Assembly: GCF_030317035.1 (NCBI RefSeq)
Contig: NZ_JASZYK010000008.1
Span: forward strand, 124,001-188,000
DNA length: 64,000 nucleotides
From: Variovorax sp. J22G73
GTDB lineage: Bacteria; Pseudomonadota; Gammaproteobacteria; Burkholderiales; Burkholderiaceae_C
Reading direction: 5' to 3'
Program-made: the position numbers and the translations under genes
Part shown: positions 7,493 through 16,236 of the stretch, piece after piece
Layout of the letters: every line of letters begins with the position of its first letter
Numbering within the stretch: the first letter of the stretch is position 1
Notes under the pieces: generated by a model
Databases searched by the model: none
What the model was told of the DNA's origin: nothing
What the model saw: only the letters and a program-made list of their open reading frames with translations

Positions 7493-9922
7493 ATGAGCAG
7501 CCAGAACAACAACAGCGTCGCACGCTACTTCGACACCATGGACTACGGCCCCGCGCCCGAAAGCGACACCGACGCACGCCAGTGGCTCGCGGGCCATGCG
7601 CAGGGCTTCGGCCACTTCATCGACGGACAGTTCACGCAGGCCGACACCGGCGCGCGCTTCGAAACGGCCGAGCCCGCCGCCGGCCAGCGCCTGGCAAGCG
7701 TCGCGCAAGGCACCGCGCAAGACATCGACGCGGCCGTGGCCGCCGCGCGCGCCGCGCAGGCCGGATGGCTGGCGCTCGGCGGCCATGGCCGCGCGCGCCA
7801 TCTGTACGCACTGGCGCGCATGGTGCAGCGCCATGCGCGGCTGTTCGCGGTGGTCGAGGCGCTGGACAACGGCAAGCCCATTCGCGAGACCCGCGACCTC
7901 GACGTGCCGCTGGTGGCGCGCCACTTCTATCACCACGCCGGCTGGGCGCAGCTGCAGGAGCGCGAGTTCGCCGACCAGGTGCCGCTGGGCGTCATCGGCC
8001 AGATCGTGCCGTGGAACTTTCCGCTGCTGATGCTGGCGTGGAAGATCGCGCCCGCGCTGGCGCTCGGCAACACCGTGGTGCTGAAGCCCGCCGAGCTCAC
8101 GCCGCTGAGCGCGCTGCTGTTCGCCGAACTGGCCGCGCAGGCCGGCCTGCCGCCGGGCGTGCTGAACGTGGTGACCGGCGACGGCGCCACCGGCGCGGCG
8201 CTGGTGGCGCACGAAGGCGTCGACAAGATCGCCTTCACCGGCTCGACCGAGGTGGGCCGCCTCATTCGCGAGGCGACGGCGGGCTCGGGCAAGTCGCTGA
8301 CGCTGGAGCTGGGCGGCAAGTCGCCCTTCATCGTGTTCGACGACGCGGACATCGACGCCGCCGTCGAAGGCGTGGTCGACGCCATCTGGTTCAACCAGGG
8401 CCAGGTGTGCTGCGCCGGCTCGCGGCTGCTGCTGCAAGAAGGCATTGCGGGCGACTTCATCGAGCGCCTGAAGCGCCGCATGCAGAGCCTGCGCGTGGGC
8501 CCGCCGCTGGACAAGGCCATCGACATGGGCAGCCTGATCGATGCGACGCAGCTGGAGCGCGTGCGCGCGCTGGTCGCCACGGGCGTGCGAGAAGGCGCGA
8601 GCTGCTACCAGGCACCGGGCGCGTTGCCCCCGGGCGGCAGCTTTTTTCCGCCCACGCTGTTGACCAACGTGCACCCCGCATCGACCGTGGCCACCGAGGA
8701 AATCTTCGGCCCGGTGCTGGTGACGATGACTTTCCGCACGCCCGACGAAGCCGTGGCGCTGGCCAACAACACGCGCTACGGCCTGGCCGCCAGCGTGTGG
8801 AGCGAAACCATCGGCCTGGCGCTGGGCATCGCGCCGCAGTTGCAGGCGGGCGTGGTGTGGGTGAATGCCACCAACCTGTTCGACGCGGGCGTGGGCTTCG
8901 GTGGCTACCGCGAATCGGGCTATGGCCGCGAAGGCGGACGCGAGGGCTGCTACGAATACCTGAAGCCGCGCGCATGGGCCGCGCGCAAGCCGCGCACTGC
9001 GATCGAGGTGGCACACGCCGCGAATGAAGCAAAAGAAACGAACAAGGCGCAGCCCAAGCCGTCGTCCGCCTTGCCGGGCATCGACCGCACGGCCAAGCTG
9101 TTCATCGGCGGCAAGCAGGTGCGGCCCGACGGCGAACTCTCGCACCCGGTGCTGGCCGCCAACGGCCAACGCGCCGGCGAGGTGGGCACGGGCAACCGCA
9201 AGGACATCCGCAACGCGGTAGCCGCTGCGCGCGGGGCCGCGGGCTGGTCGAGCGCCACGCCGCACCGCCGCGCGCAGGCGCTGTACTACCTCGCGGAAAA
9301 CCTCTGGTCGCGTGCCGACGAATTTGCAGCACGCATCGCCAGCCTCACCGGCGTGGCCGCCTCCGCGGCGCAGGCCGAGGTCGAGGCCTCGGTGAGCCGC
9401 CTGTTCGCCTACGGCGCATGGGCCGACAAGTACGAAGGCACGGTGCACGTGCCGCCGTTGCGCGGCGTGGCGCTGGCCACGGTCGAGCCCATGGGCGTGG
9501 TCGGCCTGGTGTGCCCCGACGAGGCGCCGCTGCTGTCCTTCGTGAGCCTGCTGGCGCCGCTGCTGGCCATGGGCAACCGCACCGTGGTCGTGCCGAGCGA
9601 GAAGCACCCGCTGGTCGCCACCGACTTCTACCAGGTGCTCGAAACCTCCGACCTGCCGGCCGGCGTGGTCAACCTCGTGACCGGCCCCGCCGCCAGCCTG
9701 GCGCACACGCTGGCCGAGCACGACGACGTCGATGCGCTGTGGGTGTTCGGTGCGAAGGAACTCTCGCGCAACGCCGAGCGGCTGTCGGTGGGCAACCTGA
9801 AGCGCACGCTGGTCGACCACGGGCTGGCCACCGACTGGCACGACGCGGCGGCGGCCGAAGGCCCGGTCTTTCTGCGCCACGCCACGCAGGTGAAGAACAT
9901 CTGGATTCCCTATGGCGAATGA
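7493..9922 (+). CDS. ALDH16-type tandem aldehyde dehydrogenase
   Basis: The product (809 aa) carries two aldehyde dehydrogenase domains. The first (about residues 35-510) is complete: Asn175 in PWNFPLLM, Glu272 in LELGGKSP and catalytic Cys306 in NQGQVCCAGSR. The second (about 525-809) starts again with KLFIGGKQVRPDG, keeps a Rossmann-like part, but lacks a Glu/Cys catalytic centre and is truncated. This catalytic-plus-pseudo arrangement is that of the ALDH16 family. Directly downstream of deoC, it most likely oxidises the acetaldehyde released by that aldolase, with NAD(P)+ (inference); another sugar aldehyde is possible. The spacing of 4 bases indicates cotranscription. Confidence 0.88.
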   Translation: MSSQNNNSVARYFDTMDYGPAPESDTDARQWLAGHAQGFGHFIDGQFTQADTGARFETAEPAAGQRLASVAQGTAQDIDAAVAAARAAQAGWLALGGHGRARHLYALARMVQRHARLFAVVEALDNGKPIRETRDLDVPLVARHFYHHAGWAQLQEREFADQVPLGVIGQIVPWNFPLLMLAWKIAPALALGNTVVLKPAELTPLSALLFAELAAQAGLPPGVLNVVTGDGATGAALVAHEGVDKIAFTGSTEVGRLIREATAGSGKSLTLELGGKSPFIVFDDADIDAAVEGVVDAIWFNQGQVCCAGSRLLLQEGIAGDFIERLKRRMQSLRVGPPLDKAIDMGSLIDATQLERVRALVATGVREGASCYQAPGALPPGGSFFPPTLLTNVHPASTVATEEIFGPVLVTMTFRTPDEAVALANNTRYGLAASVWSETIGLALGIAPQLQAGVVWVNATNLFDAGVGFGGYRESGYGREGGREGCYEYLKPRAWAARKPRTAIEVAHAANEAKETNKAQPKPSSALPGIDRTAKLFIGGKQVRPDGELSHPVLAANGQRAGEVGTGNRKDIRNAVAAARGAAGWSSATPHRRAQALYYLAENLWSRADEFAARIASLTGVAASAAQAEVEASVSRLFAYGAWADKYEGTVHVPPLRGVALATVEPMGVVGLVCPDEAPLLSFVSLLAPLLAMGNRTVVVPSEKHPLVATDFYQVLETSDLPAGVVNLVTGPAASLAHTLAEHDDVDALWVFGAKELSRNAERLSVGNLKRTLVDHGLATDWHDAAAAEGPVFLRHATQVKNIWIPYGE

Positions 9923-9973
9923 CCTGCGCGCGCCCTTGGCGACGAACACGAAAACCAAGGGAAAGCACCTAAT

Positions 9974-9999
9974 AGCAAACGTTTGCGCAAACGTTTGCT
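9974..9999. promoter_or_regulatory. LacI-family double operator inside the deo-type operon
   Basis: Two copies of GCAAACGTTTGC lie back to back (9975-9986 and 9987-9998); with one flanking base on each side they form a perfect 26-bp palindrome. This is the classic LacI/PurR/RbsR-type half-site geometry with a central CG. A plausible promoter overlaps it: -35 TTTGCG (9982-9987) and -10 TAAGAT (10005-10010), 17 bases apart. The site would control the RbsD/kinase/ABC part of the operon separately. No LacI-family gene is in the window. Confidence 0.75.
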
Positions 10000-10058
10000 C
10001 TCTCTAAGATCGCCGCCACGCGCCACCACAAGAACAACTTCAATCCGAAGGAGACCGC

Positions 10059-10511
10059 ATGCTCAAGTCCATCCATCCGCTGCTCAACGCCGATGTCCTA
10101 TATGCCCTGCGCGCCATGGGCCATGGCGACGAACTGGTGCTGTGCGACGCCAACTTTCCGGCCGATTCGGTCGCACGCCAGACCACGCTGGGCCGGCTGC
10201 TGCGCATCGACGGCGTGGGCACCACCGAGGCGGCGCGCGCCATCCTGTCGGTGCTGCCGCTGGACAACGCGGTGGACGATCCGGCGCGGCGCATGGAGGT
10301 CATGGGCGCGCCCGACGAGATCCCGCCGGTGCAGCAGGAGATGCAGCGCGAAATCGATGCGGCCGAAGGGCGAGCGCGCCCGCTGGGCGCCATCGAGCGC
10401 TTTGCCTTCTACGAGGCCGCGCGCCGCGCCTACTGCGTGATCGCCACCGGCGAGCGGCGCTTCTACGGTTGCTTCGTGTTCAAGAAGGGCGTGCTCGCCC
10501 CCGAGGCCTGA
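10059..10511 (+). CDS. RbsD/FucU-family sugar mutarotase
   Basis: The product (150 aa) matches the RbsD/FucU fold throughout: the opening LKSIHPLLNADVLYALRAMGHG, here read as LKSIHPLLNADV then LYALRAMGHGDELVLCDANFP with His22, Asp24 and Asp30, and the C-terminal ERFAFYEAARRAYCVIATGE. These proteins interconvert sugar anomers so that the kinase receives its preferred form. AAGGAG precedes the ATG by 6 bases. It ends 4 bases before a PfkB kinase, the same pairing as rbsD-rbsK. The upstream LacI-type operator suggests its own promoter. Confidence 0.9.
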   Translation: MLKSIHPLLNADVLYALRAMGHGDELVLCDANFPADSVARQTTLGRLLRIDGVGTTEAARAILSVLPLDNAVDDPARRMEVMGAPDEIPPVQQEMQREIDAAEGRARPLGAIERFAFYEAARRAYCVIATGERRFYGCFVFKKGVLAPEA

Positions 10512-10515
10512 CGCC

Positions 10516-11472
10516 ATGGCCGCGGTTTCTTCACACCAGCACGGCGCGCAGCACGGCGTGGCCGTGCTCGGCATCTTCGTCGCCGACCTCGCCTTCCGCG
10601 CGGCCAACCTGCCCGGCGTGGGCCAGACCATCGCCGGCTCGGGCTTTGCCATGGGCCCCGGCGGCAAGGGCTCCAACCAGGCGGTGGCGGCAGCGCGCGC
10701 GGGTGCGGGCGTCACCTTCATCTCCAAGCTCGGGCAGGACGCCTTCGGCGCCAACGCGCTGGCGTTGTGGGCGCACGAAGGCATCACGCCGCGCGCACCG
10801 CAGGTGAGCACGCAGCCCACCGGCGCGGCCTTCATCTACGTGCACGATGTCACGGGCGCCAACGCGATCATCGTGGTGCCCGGCGCCGCCGCGCTCATCG
10901 ACGCGAACGACGTGGACGAGGCCGCCGACGCCATCCGCGGCGCGCGCGTGTTCGTCACCCAGCTGGAACAACCCGCGCTCGCAGCGCAGCGCGGCCTCGA
11001 GCTGGCGCGCGCGGCAGGCACGGTGACGGTGTTCAACCCCGCGCCCGCCCTGCCCTTCGACGACGCGCTGTACCCGCTGTGCGACTACATCACGCCCAAC
11101 GAGCACGAGGCCGCGGCGCTCAGCGGCATCGCCGTGGACAGCATCGACGACGCACGGCGCGCCGGCGACTTCTTCCTGGCCAAGGGCGTGGGCTGCGCGC
11201 TCATCACGCTGGGCGACAAGGGCGCGCTGCTGCACAGCGCGAGCGGCTCGGTGCACATCCCCGTGTTCAATGCCGGCGCGGTGAAGGAAACGGCCGGCGC
11301 GGGCGATGCCTTCAACGGCGGCTTCGCCGCGGCGCTGGCCGAAGGCGCGTCGCCGCTGGAAGCCGCGCGCTTCGGCTCGGCGGTGGCGGCCATCTCGGTC
11401 ACGCGCGCGGGCACCGCGCCCTCGATGCCCACGCGCGCGGAAGTCGATGCGCTCATGAACCGCGCGAGCTGA
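10516..11472 (+). CDS. PfkB-family sugar kinase (ribokinase/deoxyribokinase-like)
   Basis: The product (318 aa) carries both PfkB signatures: GPGGKGSNQAVAAARAG near residues 48-63 and ETAGAGDAFNGGF at 258-270, with Asp264 as the catalytic base. Ribokinases usually read DTTGAGD at the second site, so ETAGAGD is a small departure. With deoC in the same operon, phosphorylation of 2-deoxyribose to the 5-phosphate is the best-fitting role, as in deoK systems; ribokinase activity is the alternative. It lies between the mutarotase and the first permease gene, 11 bases before the latter. Confidence 0.87.
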   Translation: MAAVSSHQHGAQHGVAVLGIFVADLAFRAANLPGVGQTIAGSGFAMGPGGKGSNQAVAAARAGAGVTFISKLGQDAFGANALALWAHEGITPRAPQVSTQPTGAAFIYVHDVTGANAIIVVPGAAALIDANDVDEAADAIRGARVFVTQLEQPALAAQRGLELARAAGTVTVFNPAPALPFDDALYPLCDYITPNEHEAAALSGIAVDSIDDARRAGDFFLAKGVGCALITLGDKGALLHSASGSVHIPVFNAGAVKETAGAGDAFNGGFAAALAEGASPLEAARFGSAVAAISVTRAGTAPSMPTRAEVDALMNRAS

Positions 11473-11483
11473 AAGACACCGCC

Positions 11484-12539
11484 ATGACCTCCAGGTTTTC
11501 AGACCGCGAACTCAACTTCCTGGTCGCCATCAACGTGGTGATCCTCGTGGCGGCGACGGTGCTGTCGAAGGGCGACTTTCTCGACGTCTACAACTTCCAG
11601 TCCATGGGCGGGCAGCTGCCCGAGCTCGGCCTGCTGGCCATGGGCGTGGCGCTGTCGATGATCTCGGGCAACGGCGGCATCGACCTGTCGGGCGTGGCGC
11701 TGGCCAACCTGGCGGGCGTGGTGGCGGCCACGCTGGCGCCGATGCTCGCCTCGCCCGATGCCTCGCCCTGGCTCTACACCGGCTGGTTCGCCGTGGTTGC
11801 GCTGGGGGTCGGGCTGGTGGGTGGACTGCTGAACGGCCTGCTCATCGCGCGCGCGGGGCTCACGCCCATCCTGTGCACGCTGGGCACGCAGTTGCTCTAC
11901 ACCGGCCTGGCCGTGGTGCTCACCGGCGGCTCCAGCCTGCGCGTGGGCGCCGCGGAGCCGCTGTCGGCCATCGGCAACGAGATGGTGCTGGGCGTGCCCA
12001 TTCCGTTCCTGATCTTCGTGGCGATGCTGCTGGGCATCGGCTGGCTGCTGAAGCAGAGCCCCTTCGGCATCCGCCTGTTCCTGCTGGGCACCAACGCCAA
12101 GGCGGCGCGCTACGCGGGCATTTCGCAAAGCCGCATGCTGATTGCCACCTACGCGCTGTGCGGTGTGCTGGCGGCCGTGGCGGGCGTGATCATCGCGAGC
12201 CGCACGGCCAGCGTGAAGTCGGACTACGGCAACTCCTACCTGCTGATCGCCATCCTCATCACCGTGATGGCCGGCGTGCGGCCCCAGGGCGGCTACGGGC
12301 GCATGGTGTGCCTGTTCTTCTCGGCCGTGGCGCTGCAGCTGCTGTCGAGCACCTTCAACCTGCTGGGCATTTCCAACTTCTTCCGCGACTGCGCCTGGGG
12401 CCTGCTGCTGCTGTTCTTCCTGGCATCGGCGCGCTTCGGCCTGGGCGACCTGCGCGCCTTTCTTACCGCTTCGCGCACCAGCGCAACGCCGCACCAGCCC
12501 CCTCCTGGCGCGGCGCAACAAAGAACCACCGAGGGCTAG
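11484..12539 (+). CDS. Sugar ABC transporter permease (RbsC-like), first
   Basis: The product (351 aa) is an inner-membrane permease of the BPD_transp_2 type used by carbohydrate importers. About eight to ten hydrophobic helices are visible, with the family core GNGGIDLSGVALANLAGVVAAT and ILITVMAGVRPQGGYGRM; the former is shown in two overlapping parts as GNGGIDLSGVALAN and LAGVVAAT. The ATG at 11484 is chosen because it gives a short N terminus before the first helix. The 25 C-terminal residues are low-complexity (Pro, Gln, Thr). Another permease lies at the end of the same operon, so the channel is probably a heterodimer. Confidence 0.85.
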   Translation: MTSRFSDRELNFLVAINVVILVAATVLSKGDFLDVYNFQSMGGQLPELGLLAMGVALSMISGNGGIDLSGVALANLAGVVAATLAPMLASPDASPWLYTGWFAVVALGVGLVGGLLNGLLIARAGLTPILCTLGTQLLYTGLAVVLTGGSSLRVGAAEPLSAIGNEMVLGVPIPFLIFVAMLLGIGWLLKQSPFGIRLFLLGTNAKAARYAGISQSRMLIATYALCGVLAAVAGVIIASRTASVKSDYGNSYLLIAILITVMAGVRPQGGYGRMVCLFFSAVALQLLSSTFNLLGISNFFRDCAWGLLLLFFLASARFGLGDLRAFLTASRTSATPHQPPPGAAQQRTTEG

Positions 12540-12548
12540 GAGACAAAC

Positions 12549-13553
12549 ATGCTGAAGAAAACAAAAATCGCCTGCACCGTACTGGCCCTGGGCACCGTGG
12601 CCTTCGCCTCGGCGCTGCACGCGCAAGGCAAGCCGCAGGACATCGTCACCGTGGTGAAGATCACCGGCATCAGCTGGTTCAACCGCATGGAAGTGGGCGT
12701 GAAAGAGTTCGGCGCCACCACCCCCGGCGTGGCCACGCGCCAGATCGGCCCCGCCCAGTCGGACGCCGCGCAGCAGCAGCGCCTGGTCGAAGACCTGGTG
12801 GCCAAGAAGGTCGACGCCATCGCCGTGGTGTCGATGGACCCGCCCACGCTGGAGCCCGTGCTCAAGCGCGCCATGGAGCGCGGCATCAAGGTGGTAACGC
12901 ACGAGGCCGACAACCAGAAGAACGCCATGGTCGACATCGAGGCCTTCGACAACACCGCCTACGGCGCGCGCATCAACGAGCGCCTGGCCGCGTGCATGGG
13001 CCAGCAGGGCAAGTGGACCTCGCTGGTGGGCTCGCTGGGCAGCCAGTCGCAGGTGCAGTGGGCCGACGGCGGCGCCAACAACGCCAAGAAGTACCCCAAG
13101 ATGCAGCTGGTCGACGCCAAGAACGAGTCGCTCAACGACGCCGAGAAGGCCTACGGCAAGGCCAAGGAAATGCTGCGCAAGCACCCCGACCTGAAGGGCT
13201 TCCAGGGCTCGTCGTCGCTCGACGTGCTGGGCATCGGCCGCGCGGTGGAAGAAGCCGGCCTGCAGGGCAAGATCTGCGTCTACGGCACCGGCCTGCCGAG
13301 CGAGGCGGCCAAGTTCCTGGAGTCGGGCGCGGTCGGCGGCATCGCCTTCTGGGACCCGAAGGACGCAGGCATCGTCATGAACCGCGCGGCCAAGATGCTG
13401 CTCGACGGCAAGACCATCACCGAAGGCACCGACATGGGCGTGCAGGGCTACAACAAGGTGTCGGTCAAGAAGGGCCCGGGCGTGGGCATCGTCGTTACCG
13501 GCCAAGCGTGGGTCGAGGTCGACAAGCAGAACTACAAGAAGTACGCCTTCTGA
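12549..13553 (+). CDS. Periplasmic sugar-binding protein of the ABC importer
   Basis: The product (334 aa) starts with a Sec signal (MLKKTKIACTVLALGTVAFA, cut after SALHAQ) and continues as a Peripla_BP_4-type sugar-binding protein, with ITGISWFNRMEVGVKEF, the segment AQQQRLVEDLVAKKVDAIAV and TDMGVQGYNK near the end. This subfamily includes the RhaS, AI-2 and ribose-type binding proteins. GGAG lies upstream of the ATG. Placed between the permease and ATPase genes, it is the specificity component of the operon's importer. The sugar cannot be read directly; 2-deoxyribose or a related pentose is inferred from deoC. Confidence 0.87.
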   Translation: MLKKTKIACTVLALGTVAFASALHAQGKPQDIVTVVKITGISWFNRMEVGVKEFGATTPGVATRQIGPAQSDAAQQQRLVEDLVAKKVDAIAVVSMDPPTLEPVLKRAMERGIKVVTHEADNQKNAMVDIEAFDNTAYGARINERLAACMGQQGKWTSLVGSLGSQSQVQWADGGANNAKKYPKMQLVDAKNESLNDAEKAYGKAKEMLRKHPDLKGFQGSSSLDVLGIGRAVEEAGLQGKICVYGTGLPSEAAKFLESGAVGGIAFWDPKDAGIVMNRAAKMLLDGKTITEGTDMGVQGYNKVSVKKGPGVGIVVTGQAWVEVDKQNYKKYAF

Positions 13554-13574
13554 ATTTTCGGGAAGCCCGAGCGC

Positions 13575-15155
13575 ATGACCTCTACCGCACCCGCACCAGC
13601 ACCAGCACCCGCACCCGCAGGTGCCCGCCGCGTGTTCCTCGAAGTGCAGGACGTGCACAAGCGCTTCGCGGGCGTGCACGCGCTGCGCGGCATCGACCTG
13701 ACCATCGAGGCCGGCGAGATCTACCACCTGCTCGGCGAGAACGGCTGCGGCAAGAGCACGCTCATCAAGATCATCTCGGGCGCGCAACCCCCGAGCCAGG
13801 GGCGCATCGTGATCGACGGGCGCCCGCATGAATCGCTGTCACCGCTGGAGGCGCTCACGCTCGGCATCGAGACGGTCTACCAGGACCTGTCCTTGCTGCC
13901 GAACATGAGCGTGGCCGAGAACGTCGCGCTCAGCGAGCAGCTGGTTGCCACCGGCGGCAAGCTGGCGCGGCGTTTCGACCGCAAGGCGGTGGCCGCCACG
14001 GCCGTGCGCGCATTGCAGACGGTGAAGCTCCCTGCCGACGCGGCCTTTCTGGCGCAGCGCGTGGACGAGCTGCCCATCGCCACGCGGCAGCTGGTGGCCA
14101 TTGCGCGCGCCGTGGCCACGCGCGCGCGCATGGTCATCATGGACGAGCCCACCACCTCGCTCACGCAGAAAGAGGTCGACAACCTCGTGCACGTGGTGGA
14201 GGCGCTGCGCGCGCAGGGCGTGGCCGTGCTGTTCGTGAGCCACAAGCTCGACGAGTGCATTGCCATGGGCGGCCAGGCCATCGTGTTCCGCGACGGCACC
14301 AAGGTGGCCCAGGGCCCGATACGCGACTTCACCAAGGCGCAGCTCGCGCACTGGATGACCGGCAAGCAGCTCGACGGCGCACGCTACCGCCACCAGACGC
14401 ACGGCGGCGATGCGCTGTTGCAGGTCGAGGCGCTGGGGCGTGGCGCGCTGTTCAGCGACGTGAGCTTCACGCTGCACAAGGGCGAGATCCTGGGCATTAC
14501 CGGGCTGCTCGACTCGGGCCGCAACGAGCTCGCGCTGGCGCTGGCCGGCGTGCAGGGCGCGGACCGTGGGCGCGTTGAACTCGACGGTCAGCACATCGTG
14601 CTGAAGACCCCGTCGGACGGCATTCGCCAGGGCATCGGCTACGTGCCCGAAGACCGGCTGAGCGAAGGCCTGTTCCTCGACAAGCCGATTCGCGACAACA
14701 TCGTGACGGCCGTGCTCAACCGGCTGCGCGGGCGCTTCGGCGCGCTCGACGGCAAGCAGTGCCAGGCGCTGGCCGAACGCACCGTGCGCGAGCTGCAGAT
14801 CGCCACGCCCGACGTGGACCGCCCGGTGCAGTCGCTGTCGGGCGGCAACCAGCAGCGCGTGCTCATCGGGCGCTGGCTGGCCATCGACCCGCGCGTGCTG
14901 ATACTGCACGGCCCCACCGTGGGCGTGGACGTGGGCTCCAAGGACACCATCTACCGCATCGTGCAGCGGCTGGCCGAACAAGGGCTGGGCGTGATCCTGG
15001 TGAGCGACGACCTGCAGGAGCTGCTGCAGAACTGCGACCGCATCGTGCTGATGCGCAAGGGCCGCATCGCCAACGACTTCGACGCGCAGGGCCTGGCCGA
15101 GAGCGAGCTCTACCACGCGCTGGTTTCCGACACCCCCTCTCCTGCATTTTCATGA
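13575..15155 (+). CDS. Sugar ABC transporter ATP-binding protein with two ABC domains (RbsA-like)
   Basis: The product (526 aa) has two fused nucleotide-binding domains. The first has Walker A GENGCGKST (54-62) and Walker B MVIMDEPTTSL. The second has a degenerate P-loop (ITGLLDSGRNEL), as usual in RbsA/MglA proteins, with LSGGNQQRVLIGRW as signature. It energises sugar import from the cytoplasmic side. The N terminus carries an Ala-Pro repeat (residues 5-16) absent from typical members. Its stop overlaps the start of the next permease gene by 4 bases, so the two are cotranslated. Confidence 0.9.
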   Translation: MTSTAPAPAPAPAPAGARRVFLEVQDVHKRFAGVHALRGIDLTIEAGEIYHLLGENGCGKSTLIKIISGAQPPSQGRIVIDGRPHESLSPLEALTLGIETVYQDLSLLPNMSVAENVALSEQLVATGGKLARRFDRKAVAATAVRALQTVKLPADAAFLAQRVDELPIATRQLVAIARAVATRARMVIMDEPTTSLTQKEVDNLVHVVEALRAQGVAVLFVSHKLDECIAMGGQAIVFRDGTKVAQGPIRDFTKAQLAHWMTGKQLDGARYRHQTHGGDALLQVEALGRGALFSDVSFTLHKGEILGITGLLDSGRNELALALAGVQGADRGRVELDGQHIVLKTPSDGIRQGIGYVPEDRLSEGLFLDKPIRDNIVTAVLNRLRGRFGALDGKQCQALAERTVRELQIATPDVDRPVQSLSGGNQQRVLIGRWLAIDPRVLILHGPTVGVDVGSKDTIYRIVQRLAEQGLGVILVSDDLQELLQNCDRIVLMRKGRIANDFDAQGLAESELYHALVSDTPSPAFS

Positions 15156-16210
15156 CGGCCTCCACCATGCAAGCGCATTCCACGCCAGCGCCTTCTTCCG
15201 TGGCGCCGCCCCCCGTCACTGCCAGCGCGCCGTCTTCGTGGCGCGGCTGGCTCGCGCAGCGGCCCTCGGTGTTCACGCTGGCGCTCATCGTGCTGGTGTG
15301 CCTGGGGGTGGGCGCCATCAACCCCAGCTTCTTCCAACTGCCGGTGCTGTTCGACATCGTGCGTGCGTGCACGGTGCTGGGCCTGTTCGCGCTGGGCGTG
15401 CTCATCGTGCTGGCCGCGGGCGGCATCGACGTGTCGTTCGCGGCCATTGCCGCGCTCACCATGTACAGCATCACCAAGCTCGTGCTGAACTACTTTCCGG
15501 ACACGCACATCGCCGTGCTGCTGGTGGCGGGCGCGGCCAGCGGCGCGGTGCTGGGCGTGTTCAACGGGCTGCTGGTGCACTGGCTGAAGGCGCCCTCGCT
15601 CATCGTGACCATCGGCACGCAGTACCTGTACCGCGGCATCCTGCTGACCTTCGTGGGCACCGTGTTCTTCATGAACGTGCCCGCGCCCATGGACGCCTTC
15701 GGCAAGCTCGCGCTGTGGCGCTTCGACACGCCGCAGGGCCTGCACGTGGTGCTGCCCGCCACCGTGCTGGTGCTGGCCGGCGCGGCCGTGCTCACGTGGT
15801 GGCTGCTGAACCGCACCCTCATCGGGCGGGCCGTGTACGCCATCGGCGGCAGCCTGGCCATCGCGGAGCGGCTGGGCTACAACCTGCGCACGGTGCACGT
15901 CTTCGTGTTCGCATACGCGGGCTTCCTGTCGGGGCTGGCGGGCATCGTGCATGTCTCGAGCACGCGGCTGGCCAACCCCTTCGACCTGGTGGGCAACGAA
16001 CTCGACGTGATCGCCGCGGTGATCCTCGGCGGCGCGCGCATCACCGGCGGCAGCGGCACCGTGGGCGGCACGCTGCTGGGCGTGGTGCTGGTCACGCTGA
16101 TCAACAACGTGCTCATCCTGGCGGGCGTGCCGAGCACCTGGCAGAAGGTGATCATCGGCGCGTTCATCCTGGTGGCGGGCGCGTGCTTCGCGATGCGCAA
16201 GCAGGGCTGA
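15152..16210 (+). CDS. Sugar ABC transporter permease (RbsC-like), second
   Basis: The product (352 aa) is the second inner-membrane permease of the importer. After about 30 low-complexity residues it has the usual hydrophobic helices and family motifs, including LAAGGIDVSFAAIAALTMYS and VILGGARITGGSGTVGGTLL. The ATG at 15152 overlaps the ATPase stop (ATGA). A second in-frame ATG at 15167 is possible. It is the last gene of the deo-type operon; the next gene is convergent, 26 bases away, and I see no terminator hairpin between them. Confidence 0.87.
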   Translation: MTASTMQAHSTPAPSSVAPPPVTASAPSSWRGWLAQRPSVFTLALIVLVCLGVGAINPSFFQLPVLFDIVRACTVLGLFALGVLIVLAAGGIDVSFAAIAALTMYSITKLVLNYFPDTHIAVLLVAGAASGAVLGVFNGLLVHWLKAPSLIVTIGTQYLYRGILLTFVGTVFFMNVPAPMDAFGKLALWRFDTPQGLHVVLPATVLVLAGAAVLTWWLLNRTLIGRAVYAIGGSLAIAERLGYNLRTVHVFVFAYAGFLSGLAGIVHVSSTRLANPFDLVGNELDVIAAVILGGARITGGSGTVGGTLLGVVLVTLINNVLILAGVPSTWQKVIIGAFILVAGACFAMRKQG

Positions 16211-16236
16211 AGCCACGCGCCGACGTTTCCGCAGGC

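Noticed and set aside
5313..16210. Reading the sugar operon as an AI-2 (Lsr-type) system
   Set aside because: Gene order is Lsr-like, but the aldolase is a true DeoC with both active lysines, the regulator is DeoR/GlpR-type, and no LsrG is present.
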